Positions 46,246 through 58,600 of a stretch of 64,000 bases of DNA are shown piece by piece. Numbering within the stretch: position 1 is the stretch's first letter; each line of letters opens with the position of its first letter. Source of the stretch: Penelope pileata (taxonomy: Eukaryota; Chordata; Aves; Galliformes; Cracidae); NCBI GenBank assembly GCA_013396635.1, contig WBMW01005047.1:135831-199830 (forward strand), in the 5' to 3' direction. A model generated the notes under the pieces. It was not told the DNA's origin. It did no database searches and saw only the letters and a program-made list of their open reading frames with translations. Made by a program: the position numbers and the translations under genes.

Positions 46246-48479
46246 AAAGGTGATGACGGAGCGGGGAGAGGAAGGCCAGGAAGGAAAAGGCACCTCCCTG
46301 TGCCCATGCCAGGAGGATGCAGCATACAGTTCCCAGCCCAGAGGTCATGGTTTCCTCAGAAGCCCCAGAGGCTCAGTCTGATGGCCCTAATGGTGAGGAG
46401 CTAAAACATCTCCTGTGTCTTAGAGATCACAATCCCAGCAGTACCTCATGGGAAAAAGCGTTCCTGAGATGGATGAGAGCAGGAGGACCAAGAAGGCTTT
46501 AGCATCGATGCTGTATTCAATCTCTGCCTCATCCTCTCTCCACTCCAGCTGGTCCAATCTACCCAAAAAAAGCTTACTTCAGCATTCCAAAAGCACAGAT
46601 TTCTCCTTGCATCCCTTCAGATGTGCTTAAACCTCCCCGTTAACTTACCCTCACCCTTCTATTACTAGTATCATTTTTCTCACCTCCATCAACGGTGCGT
46701 GGGGCTGCCTCCAGGGGGCAAGCCAGGATGCTTAAATTAGCTATAGGGAGGCTGTATAGGGGACTGTGCAAGTCTGTGAGCAGCAAGGCAACCCTGCAGA
46801 GACTGAATTTCACTGCTGTGCTCAGCCTGATGGAGCCATGGCACTAGGGGGTGCATGGGGTCAGGGCATGTCACTAGCTGGGCATCTCCTGCTGTCCTCC
46901 CCCTTGGGTAAATAAGCAAATTTGGGGAGCACCAGCAGAGCAAAAGCACATGGCTCATCTATACATGTGGGTTTTGATGGCCCCAGATCCGTGCTCCATT
47001 CCTCCCCCTGCCTTCACGGATGCTCTCAAAATGAAAAGGAAAATAAAAGCCAGATTGTTGGGAATGCTGCTGTGCATGACGTGGATCTGCTCGGTCAGGT
47101 GGGAGGCTGCTGCCCTGCATGGGGATGTGGTTTGGGTTAGCCCCATGGGCTTTATCATGCTGGGGACAGTGATGTCTTTGGTGAGGGTCCCACTTGGGGC
47201 TGTTTGCCACTGCGATGCAGGTCCCCAGCCCAGCTCGCCTGCAAGGCTCCTGCTCCTGGTAGGTTCCCAAACCCCAGTCAGATGACAGGGTTATTTACTG
47301 AGGCTGGCAGGAAGGAAAGGCCATAAATTCCCTGGATATAATGGCTGAGTCAGAGAAGGAGCCGGACGCGGCCAATTCCAGCATGGCCTGGAGGAGAGGC
47401 TTAAAGGGAGGGGACAGGCTTAGATGGGGCTTGTGCTGTGCCCCCATCCCAGCAGGTCCCTTTGGAGTCAGCAGAGATGAGAAGGCACCTGACATCAGGC
47501 CCTGTGGCTCCTGGCAGCCCCATAGCTGTTTTCCCTAGGCTTTTCCTGCCTTTTGAGCTGGGAGACAACAGTGTGCTTTGGTCTCCTGCCCTGTTTTGGG
47601 ATCACAGCTCAGTTGTGAGGCCTTGCAGACAGCTTGCCCTTCCACCCTGGGAATCACCGATCCTTTGGCAGGAAAGCAAATGGTTCAGCCTCTGGGGCTG
47701 AAGGACGCAGCACTATCCTCCCTGGGGTTTTTGCAACCCCTTGGATTTTTAAAGAAAATAATGCACGTTCCTAAAATTAGCCCTGATGTGCTGCAAAAGC
47801 AAAATCAACACATTTCATTAAGGGGAAAAAAAGAAAAAAGGCCAAAAACGCCATAAGGAGACATTTGGATTCATTCACATGCATTTCTTTTTCCTCTGTT
47901 TGTTTGGTTGTTTGGGAGCAAATTCTCTAGCAGGCTTCAAGCAGCCACAAACCAAACCGGATAAATATTCATCTCTCTGGAAGGCTTCAGCCTACTCCTG
48001 CCCCTTGCAGCATACAGCCTCCACGATTGATTCATGAAGACCACGTCCCCAGTAACTTTGCCCTGGTCCCCTTATGCTATGTCACTCATGGGTGACTCAA
48101 CTATCAACTGAACTCACTTGGGAACACTGTCTTTTGTGGCCCTGTAAAGGAGGACATGTCGGGGTGATACCTCAAGGGTTGGTCTTAAACTCTGGGTAGG
48201 ACATCCAGTGGGTGGTGATGGAGGGTCCTATGCTTCCCAAACCCCCCAGGATCATTTCAGACATCCTTCCATCCCCAGCTTTTCCTCCTCTCCCTCTACC
48301 CTCCATCCCCAGCAGATCCTGAGACGGCTGACAGATGAAGTTCTCCCCTTCCCATTGTGGCTGCTCCCTCTACTTAGGGTAATGCTGTTCCCATCTCCAG
48401 CCTGATTTCCTCACACCATTGAGCTTTATCTGTGCGAAAAGATGGGAAGTAATCAAATCAGCCCCAGAAATAGCCTGTG
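46246..48479. other. Unique sequence, no element recognised
   Basis: About 2.2 kb, moderately GC-rich. Overlapping frames up to 111 codons occur on both strands without recognisable domains. Confidence 0.5.
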
Positions 48480-48990
48480 TCACAGAACCAAAGAATTGTA
48501 AGGGCTGGAAGGGACCTCAAGACATCACCGAGTCCAACCCCCGTGCCAAAGCAGGTTCCCCACAGCAGGTCTCACAGGTAGGCATCCAGACAGGTCCTGA
48601 ATATCTCCAGAGGAGACTCCACAACCTCCCTGGACAGCCTGTTCCAGTGCTCCATCACCCGTACCATCAAGAAGTTCTTACGCATAGCTGTGCAGAACTT
48701 CCTATGTTCCAGTTTGTAGCCATTGACCCTTGTCCTATCACTGCACACCACTAAGAAGAGCCTTGCCCCATCCCTTTGTCTCCCACACTTTCGATACTTA
48801 TAAACATTGACAAGATACCCTCTCAGTCTTCTCCAGGCTGAACAGTCCCAGGTCTCTCAGCCTCTCCTCGTATGGGAGATGCTCCAGGCCCTTTATCATC
48901 TTTGTGGCCCTCCGCTGGACTCTTTCCAGGAGGTCCCTGTCTTTTTTGTACTGAGGAGCCCAGAACTGGACACAGTACTCCAGGTGTCCT
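48480..48990 (-). mobile_element. CR1 LINE, about 510 bp, readable ORF2 end
   Basis: Reverse-orientation copy starting at CACAGAACCAAAGAATTGTA. The 3' UTR (CCAAAGCAGGTTCCCCACAG) is followed by ORF2. A minus-strand frame retains EYCVQFWAPQYKKDRDLL and VQRRATKMIKGLEHLPYEER, both strongly conserved CR1 blocks. It lacks octamer clarity at its 3' end but is otherwise well preserved. Confidence 0.96.
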
Positions 48991-48997
48991 TCTAGAA

Positions 48998-49258
48998 CTA
49001 TAGAATCATAGAATATCCCCAATTGGAAGGGACCCACAAGGATCATTGACTCCAACTCCTGGCTCCACACAGGACCACCTAAAATTCAAATCCTGTGTCT
49101 GAGAGCATTTTCCAAACACTCTTTGAATTCCAGCAATTCAGTGCTGTGACCACTGCCCTGGGGAGCCTGTGCCATGCCCGCCACCCTTTGCTGAAGAACC
49201 TTTTCCTAACACCCATTCTGACCCTCCCCTGATGCAGCTCCATGCTGTTCCCTCAGGT
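48998..49258 (-). mobile_element. CR1 LINE 3' end abutting the previous copy
   Basis: Octamers (ATAGAATCATAGAATATCCC) begin within about 8 bp of the 5' truncation point of the 48480 element. The 18949-type subfamily follows (GGATCATTGACTCCAACTCC, GGGGAGCCTGTGCCATGCCC), ending about 49258. The two copies form a head-to-tail pair of different subfamilies. Confidence 0.95.
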
Positions 49259-49361
49259 CAGTGTGATGAGAGAAGACACAGATTCTCGAGGGCCTCTGTC
49301 TTACTCTGCTCCCTTTCTCCTGATAGCCAGGAGAGATCAGGTCAGCGCTCCAGGGACATGA

Positions 49362-49454
49362 CTTGTGCTACTCAGACAATTCACGGCTGTTACTCAAGAC
49401 TTCGTGGATGGAAAGGTCTTGAGTAACAGCCGTGAATCGCCCAAGTAGCATAAG
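49362..49454. ncRNA. Near-perfect hairpin, candidate small-RNA precursor
   Basis: Arms 49362-49400 and 49416-49454 (39 bases each) are inverted copies around a 15-base loop (TTCGTGGATGGAAAG). The inner 22 bases of each arm (49379-49400 and 49416-49437) pair without a single mismatch. Outside is a six-base zone with two pairs and four A-C or C-A mismatches, then ten Watson-Crick pairs and one G-T. Size and shape fit a microRNA precursor, though the stem is more perfect than most. I do not recognise a known mature sequence. Alternatives are a MITE-like terminal remnant or a fold-back duplication made during replication. Confidence 0.4.
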
Positions 49455-49974
49455 GAGAAGGAGGTCAGGGAGCATTTCACGTGCCAGAGGAGTGTGCAGG
49501 CAGGCACAGACCTGGGAGGTTTCTCATGAAATCAGTTTAATTTGTGTTAGCGGGTAAGAGCACTGAAGGCTACGTGGAGATGGGATACATGTTCAAACGC
49601 TCATCACTGGTGTCCAGTGGCTCACCGTTAGCCTTTCAGGTGACTTTCTTTGCACGTGGGGAAGGTGGGCAGGTAGCAAACCTGGAGAAGGCAGCTGCAA
49701 GCACTGAGACACGTGTTTGCTCCAGAAATATGCCCCTGAATATCACAGAAGTTAATGATGAAGAGGGCTGGGCCTGTGAAAAGACCTGTGAAAGACACTC
49801 AGAAGTATATTCAGAGGGTTACAAAGAGACTGAGTGGGCTAGGTGGTGAGTAATGAAAATGTCACTCAATGAGATGAGATTTTTCAGTGCATGAAATGCC
49901 TCTTTATATCAGATGGAAATTTCCAGGTGTTTGGATCAGACGCGGATCTAAACCCCAGAAAACTCCTTATTACT
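49455..49974. other. Unique sequence
   Basis: Has one more GGAAATTTCC palindrome at 49915-49924. Nothing else recognised. Confidence 0.45.
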
Positions 49975-50665
49975 TACTAATCTGCTTCTAATTTACTATC
50001 CTCTGTGAATTTCAATTCATACTGGCGTTGTCCTCCCAGATCATCAGCAAAGATGTTAATGAAACTTGATCCTAAACCCTGACTCTTGTTCTACCCCAGT
50101 AGACGCGCCTTGTTCAATGCAGCAAGCTCTTGTTTGGGATTAGTTACTGCATTTCAATGTGTTTTCAGTTTGCACAAACCATGTTTCAGACCAATGCATT
50201 TTTTTCTAATTTCTTATTTCCTAAGACAAAGAAGCAGAATACATTAATCAAAACAAAACCACATGTTCATAAAGCGTGTGCTCTCTTCACCCTCTGGCTC
50301 TATCATTCTCTAACAGTATTCATCTTTACACCAAAAAAAAAGCTGGAAAAGAAGAAAATCTGGCAGTTTTCTTGCCCATCATCTCTCAAGACTAACTCTA
50401 GTCTCCTGGTAATTTTACTCAGCATCTGGCTTCTGCAAAGTTTCTCCCTGTTGTTGACACTATTGTGTGGACAGAACCAAGCTCTAAACATTTCATCATG
50501 ATTTTTTCTTAAATATTTGTTCTATTATTTTTATAGGCTGGTGATTGCCAGAATTATATTCTATCTTTTTCTGTTTTAAATCACCACCACATTTCCTTTC
50601 TTCAGCCTCTCAGGACCATGTTGTCCAAAGAATTATAAAATAGCCACCCAAGGATCAAAACGTTC
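49975..50665 (-). mobile_element. Ancient CR1-like LINE fragment
   Basis: Diverged reverse-orientation similarity in the expected order. It starts with the block ATCAGCAAAGATGTTAATGA then AACTTGATCCTAAACCCTGA (antisense of the LGPVLFN..IFIND region) near 50040-50083. It ends with TTGTTCTATTATTTTTATAG and GGCTGGTGATTGCCAGAATT near 50516-50557. The middle part (50150-50450) is poorly alignable. Right limit uncertain. Confidence 0.6.
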
Positions 50666-53600
50666 ATTAACTAATCCTGCCATTAACAACTGAGGATGAA
50701 TACCAGAGGATGTCTGTAGCCTACACAGATTGATTTCTAAAATCTAAAATTTCCCAAGAATCTGTTTTCGGGAAATCAAGAAGATGGGATTTTAAGGGGT
50801 GCTCTGAGTACCTGGCCCCTTTGGCTTGCTGACAGTTTCATTTCCCTCCTCATTCACTTCCCTGCTGCAGTTTTGGTTGTAAAAGCCCTCCTTACATTCT
50901 TCCATGAAATACAACTAGTTTTGCTGCACGTCTCGCCAACCTCCTCCCAGCAATCCTTAACCACCTCAAAACACTCCCGCTTGGCTACCTTGGTTATTCT
51001 CCAGCCACAGGCAAATGTTCTCTCCGCAGAGGGCTGTGTGAGCTGGAAATGTCACTGTGCCCCAGCTACTCATTACTGTTCCTAGCTGGAAACGATGCTC
51101 TGTACCACTCTGTCAATGGTGACTTCACCTCAATGAGTGATGCTGCTTTGTGTTGCAGGGGATGGAGCAGATGGAGGGTGGGGAGGAGTGTCTGGAGTAG
51201 GGAGCACGTCCAGTGGCACAGCTGGATCCAGAAGCACACATCTGTCCATGGCTCCCCTTCCCCGAGGAGCCTCTTGAGATTCAGCCTTGGCCAGCTTTTA
51301 TGTTGGACATTCTCCTGGCCTTCAGCCAAGGGTAGAGCCTTGCTTGGGATTTTCCAGTCTCACTACTGGCTTTTACATGTCCTTCCTGCTGTCCCTGTGC
51401 TCCGTATTACCTTCAAGAAGAGATTTAAAAAAATTCAAATCTCTGTTTTGCTTTCTAGCCCTTAGAAATCTTCTCCATGGTCCTACTGTGTGTCCAAGAC
51501 TTCCCACCCATTTCCAATCTGTAAGGAGCAGGTTTAGGAAGGTCTTCCAAAGTGTAACTCATCACGTGTGTGCGTGCAGTGGACTCATGCACTGGGATGG
51601 GGCGCTGAGCTGGAGAGAAGCAGAGAGGGGGTGGAGGGTTGGCTAGAGAAATATAAAAGCTCAGTGCAGTGTTGAAACAGCAAGACAGCGTGAGCCAGTA
51701 GTTTTAGGGAGGCTGGGGTGGTCCTTCAGGCTTGCAGGCTGAGCCATCCAGCACTGATGCTGCAACAGCCAGTGCCAAGTAGGCTTCACGTGATGTCCAA
51801 TGACAGGCTCCTTTTTGAAGCATCATGCCATCCTCTGGCATCAAAGAATGGGCAGCTCAAGCTCATGTGATGCAGCTGTAACCAGCTGTGATGGCTTCAT
51901 CATCATCCATGCTTGCTGTGCTCCAGGACATGCAGGAATCAGTCCTTTCCAACAGCTTCACCACCTTGAGCTGCCCCAATGTGAGATACAGGTGAGGACT
52001 GTTCTCAGAATAACAGGGAGGCTCCTGGCTGTCAGTCAGTTATCCCATGTTGTCCGTGGTTTTGGGACACACTTTGCATCCATTTTTCTGCACTCACCAT
52101 CCAGCTGTGAGCCTGTGGAAGGGGGAAAGGAGTGGTCCAAGTGCTGATGCATTTTGGGGGTCCTGTCTCATACATGCAGCCCACAGAAAGCACAAACACC
52201 AGAAAAAAGATCTCATTTTGCTTCACTCACCATTATGATTAACTGCAGAACCCATGATGATTTGGTATCAGGCTTCAGCTTTGCAATGGGATGCAATCAT
52301 TAAAACCACTTGGATACTGCTGTCATTGCCATTCAGAGCAAACAGGAGCAGCGATGCCAGCCTGCACACGTGCCAGTGGTGCTTTCCCAGATGTTTTTTA
52401 CCTTTCAGGTCCTTCTGCTTCCCCAGCAAATGGATTTATCTGAAAGAAGCTCAGAAATTGAGTGTGATTTTCCTAACATGAAAACGTGATTTTGACAGCA
52501 AGCGCCCAGGGAATCCTAGTACAGGACGTGACAAAGCTCATGCAAAGCCCTTGAAGGTCTTACTGTTTTATCTGCTTATAATGGAGCTGGAGGAGACTAA
52601 GCAGCAAGGGAAGGTCAGGGGCTTAGGGGATGCTGGGGCTGGCAGGGACAAGCTCACTGTGCCCCTGGCTGCAACTCTGGACGAGAGGGTGGGGGAACCA
52701 CCAGAACTGCCCCATGACAGGACCGCTGTAGTCTTTTTCTCCAGAACAAGGAAGAAATGTCCATTTCACACGGAAATACCCCAGACAAACCCCCCAAACC
52801 CATTAGTTCCCCAGACAAACTCAGCCCTGGCAGAGATGAGCTATTGTATTTCAAATCACAGCAAGTTGCCTTCTATCTCTATAGCAATAGTTGGTCCTTA
52901 GCAGGCACTTCCCCGACACTCAGCCCATTTCAAGGAACTTTGCAGTCGTTTATACAGAGGGAAACCAAAGCAGAGACAAGTTAAAGGAATTTTTCAATGC
53001 TAGAGACTTGTGATTCCCTCAGACTTTCTCCCTCACCATCTTGCCAATAGCTGGGAAACAGAAAACAAAGATATTTAGGCAGAACTTCCTCCAGTTTTGT
53101 TCTATCTCCGAAGATTTTCCCCTGCTGCCCTGGGCAAGCCACTGAGTTTATTTGTAAGTCACAACTAATGCCACCTCTTCCCTTAGCAGTGTGAGGGAGC
53201 AGGCAGAATATTGCTAAAACCATGCCGTGCACCTGCTGACCTTGAATTTCTGAGCCTGCTTCTCCTTAGCGCCATTTAGCAACATGTTCACAGTTGATGT
53301 TTATTTGGGAAGAATTATTTTGCAGCAAAAGCTTTCTGAGTGGTGTTTTGACATCTGTCTCTCCTCCAAGAGGTTTGCATCCAAGACGCAGATGTGCCAG
53401 GAGTGAATTGTCAAAGGAGGTTCAGACCAAGCAGGATTGATATGTAGAGGGCCTGATGCCCGTCACCTGTATTCTCGAGGCTGTGACTATGCTGTACTGA
53501 AATTGCTGGTAAATTTTCATCGACTCTCACTATATCGAATCGAGGCCCATGGATGGCAGTGAGCAGGAAGATGATTGGTGATTTTGCAAGCACAAGCCAA

Positions 53601-54762
53601 AGGTGGGTGGAAATGCATCTTAGGGACTGCCTTGGTGGCACTTCAATGCCTTCTGAAGCTTTACCGGGAGGTGAAAACATACCTGGCAGTTTGCAGCTGT
53701 AAACATGGTCCTTCCAGCCACATACAACACTTCCAGCTGTACAGATGCTACTTATCTTTGTGTTCTCCTGGAACAAAACCTCCCTTTATTTTTCTCACTT
53801 CCAAAATAAACTTCCTTTTCTGCACTCCCACAGAGAATCACCACCGGGAAGAAAAGCTGTGCAGAGTTTTCCATCCAGCAGATTGCCTCTCTGCTCCTTC
53901 TACCCCGAGAACCTGAAAGCAGAGCACGGCTACTGTTTACAGAAAAACGGAGAGCGTTTAGGAGCTGTCTTGTTTCTAAATACATCCATTTCTGATTGAA
54001 AGAAGCTGAGCTAGTCATACTGAAAGAGCTAATTAAAATGTAAACAGCGTTGCTTTTAATTGCTAGCGCTAAAAATTGTCATTTATTTTAAAAGTCGAGG
54101 TGCATAAGAGTATGTGTTTAATTGCAAAAAGGAGGAGGAGGTGAATTTTACATGTGCTTTGGAGATGCTGCAGGCTGAGCTCTGGCTGGCTGTTTCCATG
54201 AGAAAATGCAGTGGGCTATTTTCCTCTGCAAGTCCTTCTCTGCTGTCACGCAGTTTGATTTTTCTCTTTTAATGCATCTGTTTGTTTGTTTGGCCTTTCT
54301 TTTTCATAACCTTATTTTGCATCTTCTGCAATTTGCACTCACAGAGGAGTCTGGAAATCAGTCCAGAGCTTCAAGATCAGTCATTATTGGATGTTTTTCT
54401 GTTCATGCTGGTAAATGTCTTGATTCTGCGTAATTAGTTAAAGATGTGAAGTACCGACTAAGTGCTAAGTAATGTTACATAAGTGTAATGTATGGCAGAC
54501 ACACTGTGCCACAAAAAGCGTAATAGTATCTTGCCCTTAACTAGCACCTTTTACCCCAAGTTGGCAGAACTCCTCACTATTGCTGCTGGAGGTGGTCAGC
54601 ACCCCAGCAAATGAGGTTTTTGTTTTAATATGCATTTACAGCTGAGAAGACTGAGGCACCGAGCAGTCGAGTGCCTCATGCCCTGGCAAGCCAGCAGCTG
54701 AGCAGTGCAGCAAAGCCAGGCATCCTGAGTGCCACTGCCGGCCCTTGTGATGGACAATCATA
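50666..54762. other. Unique sequence; one TATA-like motif
   Basis: An exact TATAAAAG lies at 51652-51659 (plus), followed about 30 bp later by unremarkable sequence. Frames up to 138 codons show no known domain. No repeats recognised in about 4 kb. Confidence 0.5.
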
Positions 54763-54985
54763 ACACAGAATTATAGAATCATAGAATCATGGAATGGGTT
54801 GGGTTGGAAGGGACTGTAAATATCACCCAACTCCAACCCCTGTGTTGTGGGCAGGGTAGTCACCCACTAGATCAGGTTAGATCAGGGCCCCATCTGATCT
54901 GGCCTTGAACACCACCAGGGATGGGTGGGCAGCCAGTGCCCCACCAGCCTCTGAGTATAGAATCCTCTCCTAACATCTAGGTCCA
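54763..54985 (-). mobile_element. CR1 LINE 3' end
   Basis: About three octamers (ATAGAATCATAGAATCATGG), GGGTTGGAAGGGACTGTAAA, CACCCACTAGATCAGGTTAG and GGCCTTGAACACCACCAGGG, fading after CTCCTAACATCTAGGTCC. Confidence 0.93.
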
Positions 54986-55269
54986 GCAACCTGGAGGTCA
55001 CAGCCTGAGGCCAAACTGAGGCAATGGTAAAAGGGAGGATGTTTTGGATGGGCTCTGTAGACATTGCAGCTCAGGTGATTGGAGGAGGGCTGAGATGAGT
55101 GGCTTATGTTGCTCAGGAAGGCTTCCAGCAAGAGCATGCAAATAGCCAAGGATGGAGAACCCAACTCTTCCTTCTCCATAGTCAACTGCTTGTTAGAAAG
55201 AGGAATTTCCTCTGAATGTGGCAGGCTTCTGTTTCCAACCATGTATTTCTGTAGGGCTTCTTACATCAA
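54986..55269. other. Unique spacer between CR1 copies
   Basis: About 280 bp of sequence without recognisable elements. The two flanking CR1 copies are in opposite orientation. Confidence 0.45.
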
Positions 55270-55627
55270 AGACGGGACTGAGGGGAGAACTCATTGCGGC
55301 CAGCAGCTTCCTCATGAGTGCAGCAGAGGGGCAGGCGCTGATCTCTGCTCTCTGGTGACAGTGACAGGACCTGAAGGAATGGCATGGAGCTGTGTCAGGG
55401 GAGGGCCTGGCTGGGTGTTAGGAAAAGATTCTTCTCCAGAGGGTGGTCAGGCACTGGAACAGGCTCCCCAGGGCACTGGTCATGGACCCAAGCTGCTCTA
55501 GTTCAAGGAGCACTTGGAAAACACTCTCAGACAATGGTTTGAATTTTGGGTGGTGCTGTGTGGAACCAGGAGTTGGACACAATGATCCCTGTGGGTCCCT
55601 TCCAACTCAGAATATTCTGTTTCCATA
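55270..55627 (+). mobile_element. CR1 LINE 3' portion
   Basis: Sense copy starting in ORF2 (GACGGGACTGAGGGGAGAAC, AGCTTCCTCATGAGTGCAGC), through GGAACAGGCTCCCCAGGGCA (encodes an HWNRLPRAL motif) and ACTCTCAGACAATGGTTTGA. It ends at TCAGAATATTCTGTTTCCAT near 55627. Sense counterpart of the 18949 subfamily. Confidence 0.94.
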
Positions 55628-58600
55628 ATTGAAGTGCAAAAGAAAGAGCAGTTTCATCTCTCACTGCTGGCTTTATGTCATCTTGCTGCACAGTGAGCCA
55701 GCACAGCTGGGATGTGGTTGAGCCACAGCAGGCCACTGCTCATCTGGCTTTGTGCCTAATGTCACCAGTCAGAAGTTGGAGCTTGCTACCTTGAAGGCAT
55801 GCTCATCCAGACCCAGGCACACCATACCTGGAGGGCCCTGGACTCGATGAGGATCATTCCTGCTGCCCAGGCAGCCCTGCTCAGACCCTTCTCTTACCAG
55901 TGAGTGAGAACCTTGCAGCATCTCCCTCCCTCTCGAAGGTGTTTCCTACTGCCCTTAAATTGTTTTTTTTTTTTTTAACTGTGCCTTCTTTGGATTTTCA
56001 ACATCCCCTGAAAAATTTTATTTCACACCGTGTTTGTATGTCTAACGAAAATAATTCCGAACGCCAAAAACAAGCCGTGCCCTGACTGGTGTTACATAGC
56101 TTGTGATAATTGGATTCTCAGAAAGCCAAGCACTTTCTGAGTTTTAATGAGATTCAAACATTAATTACTGAGTCCCTTTCTCAGGCATGCAGTGGAAGCA
56201 GAGAGGAAAATGACCATAATCAGGTCTTCAGCATGTTGCAAGAGATGGCCTCGATGGATTGCGCTTTGGTTCCTTAATGAGGGGTCATTCTTGCCATGCA
56301 CAGTTGGAAAGCCAGTTTCTCTTGCATCGTGGCCTACATTTACATCCCTTAGGAGTTCAGCCACAAACCACTGCTGTCTCCTCTCGGAAGACTTCTCCGC
56401 TGGTGAAAAGGCAGCAGAGACGGCTCCTGGAACTGCCACCCTGCAGGACGAGAGGGAGACAAGGATGCACTGGGAGTTGGCGTGGACTTTCATTAAGGTT
56501 TTGATAAGAAGTGATAACACAGGGTGGTCCCTGGGCAGGGTCCAGGGACCCTCCAGGACCAGCATCAGCTTCAAGTCCCTTGCACGCTCTTCTCTTCCTG
56601 CGCCATGCAAATACCAAGTAGATCTTGCCCGTAAGGCTCGATGACTCACTTGCTGGCTTTCTCACTTCCCTGCCTCCATCCTGGAGGATGCGGTGTTTTG
56701 CAGAGTGTTATCTGCACTGAGGTTGGCGGAGGCAGATGAATGCAGCGGTTTTGTGTCTGTAGAAAGACAGCTTCAACAGAGGGATGGGGTCATTAACATC
56801 TCAACTTCACCCGGGAGGAACCAAGATATCATATGGTCATCTGAGAGGACCTTTAAATTGTGATGTTCAGCCTGTGTGATGATGTTTAGATTCAAGCCAA
56901 GACAAATTAATTTTAAAAAAAAAAAAGGTTTTGTTGAGACACTGCATCAAATTCTTCACAAATGAGCCAATATATTGCCTCCACTGTATTCTCACAATCA
57001 CTCATTCTGTAGACTGATAAAAAATCTCTCCATCTATGTGTTTTTTATAGTCCTGTGGCTAAACATTCATTATTCCCTCATCCCTTAGATAGTCAGAGAT
57101 TTATGTCATGTCCTGCCACTTCCTTTGCTGTATTTGGGACCAAAGTCAGAGTTGCCAGGTAAAAAATTCCATTGCTCCTTTCCATTTCCTGACCTTCCCA
57201 AGTACCCAGCTATCTCCCTGGTTTTCCATCACTTATAAAAGGTCACCACAGTTGCTTCTTTTCCTCTTTCAGCAATCTGTGGGACATGCTGTCCTTGCCT
57301 AATACATCCAAGCATTTTCTTGGAATTATCTTTTTTTCATCATTAGCTGCTTTTGCTTTGCCGTGTACTCTAGATGCCTACACAGGGAGATGTGACTGCT
57401 TCTCACTGGCAGCACAAGAAGCCAAGGTCTAAGCAGGCAGGAGCTGTGGGTGGCTTGAATCACTCTTGACATGAGACCCACCCCAGCAGTCCCCATCAGC
57501 AGGCTTGGCACCACCAATCCACCCATGGCCATGATCTCCATCAGTTGCTGATGTTACCTAGCCACTTTCTGAGTTGTAGCCGAGTTGTGTATTTTGTGGC
57601 CACCTCCTCTGGCCTTGCCCAGGTGATTTCAGGCAGAAGGGGTATACATCTAGCTCTTTTCTCCAAAGACAGATCTGTCTCTCTGGTACTTCTTGGGTTG
57701 ACATTCTGTCAAACCTTTCACCTCTCTGAAACTGTTCTCTAGTATCAATCCTCTGGCTCAGCATTTTGTTGTTGCTCTTCCCACCTCCTTTCCTTTTCCC
57801 TTGCAAACCTGTCTTGACTCATGCTTTCTTTACTTGCTTTGCCCTTTTCCATTTCCACAAGTTATTTTTATCCTCGGAGCTGTGTATTCCTTGGGGGAGC
57901 CATGTCAGCTGCTGCTAAGTGCTCTGAAAGCATCCAGGGAAAGTGGGGATTTGGGAACCACAAGCAAAACCCTGCGTAGGGCTATGTGTAGGGCCATTCT
58001 CAGTGAGGCTACAGCATGCTTTTAGGCTCCTTCCATTTTTGGGGGTTGCGATGCTTCTTTTGGGGAAGAGGGAACTTCCAGCACATGCTGGGTGGATACC
58101 CTCTGAATTGGGTATTTCCAGGTGCCCATGCTAAAGAACATGGTAACTTGGGTCATCCTCCAGTCCCTCTTCTCCTCATTCCCAGCTATGTGGAGAGGTT
58201 CCTAAGCCCTGTAGTTGTTCCATGCATACGGCAGCAGGTTGGCAAAGCAGCACAGATAGCACTGAGGCAGCCCACAAACCTCCAAGCTCTGGCTGCCAAG
58301 CCCACATGGATGACTGCTCCTAAGCATGGGTCTGTCCCAAGCCTTCAGCCATCACAGGGCCTTTGTCTCCCTCCTCTTCCAAGGAAGCAGATTGCAAAAT
58401 CAACAAGCCACAGAGAAGAGCAGTATCTGAATGGGCTCAGGCACCAGACCATGCCCATATGCGGCTCCTAGGAAACAACTTCCTATGGAGTGAGAGAAGC
58501 TGAGCACGGCAAGAAGTGAAGCCTCCCGCTGGGTATGCCGCTATCCTGTGCCCCAGAGAACAGAAATGCTCCCCTGTAACATGCTGAAAACTCCTGGATC

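Noticed and set aside
49915..49924. Further GGAAATTTCC palindrome
   Set aside because: A single isolated match, expected by chance in a region of this size, unlike the cluster near 25.0 kb.
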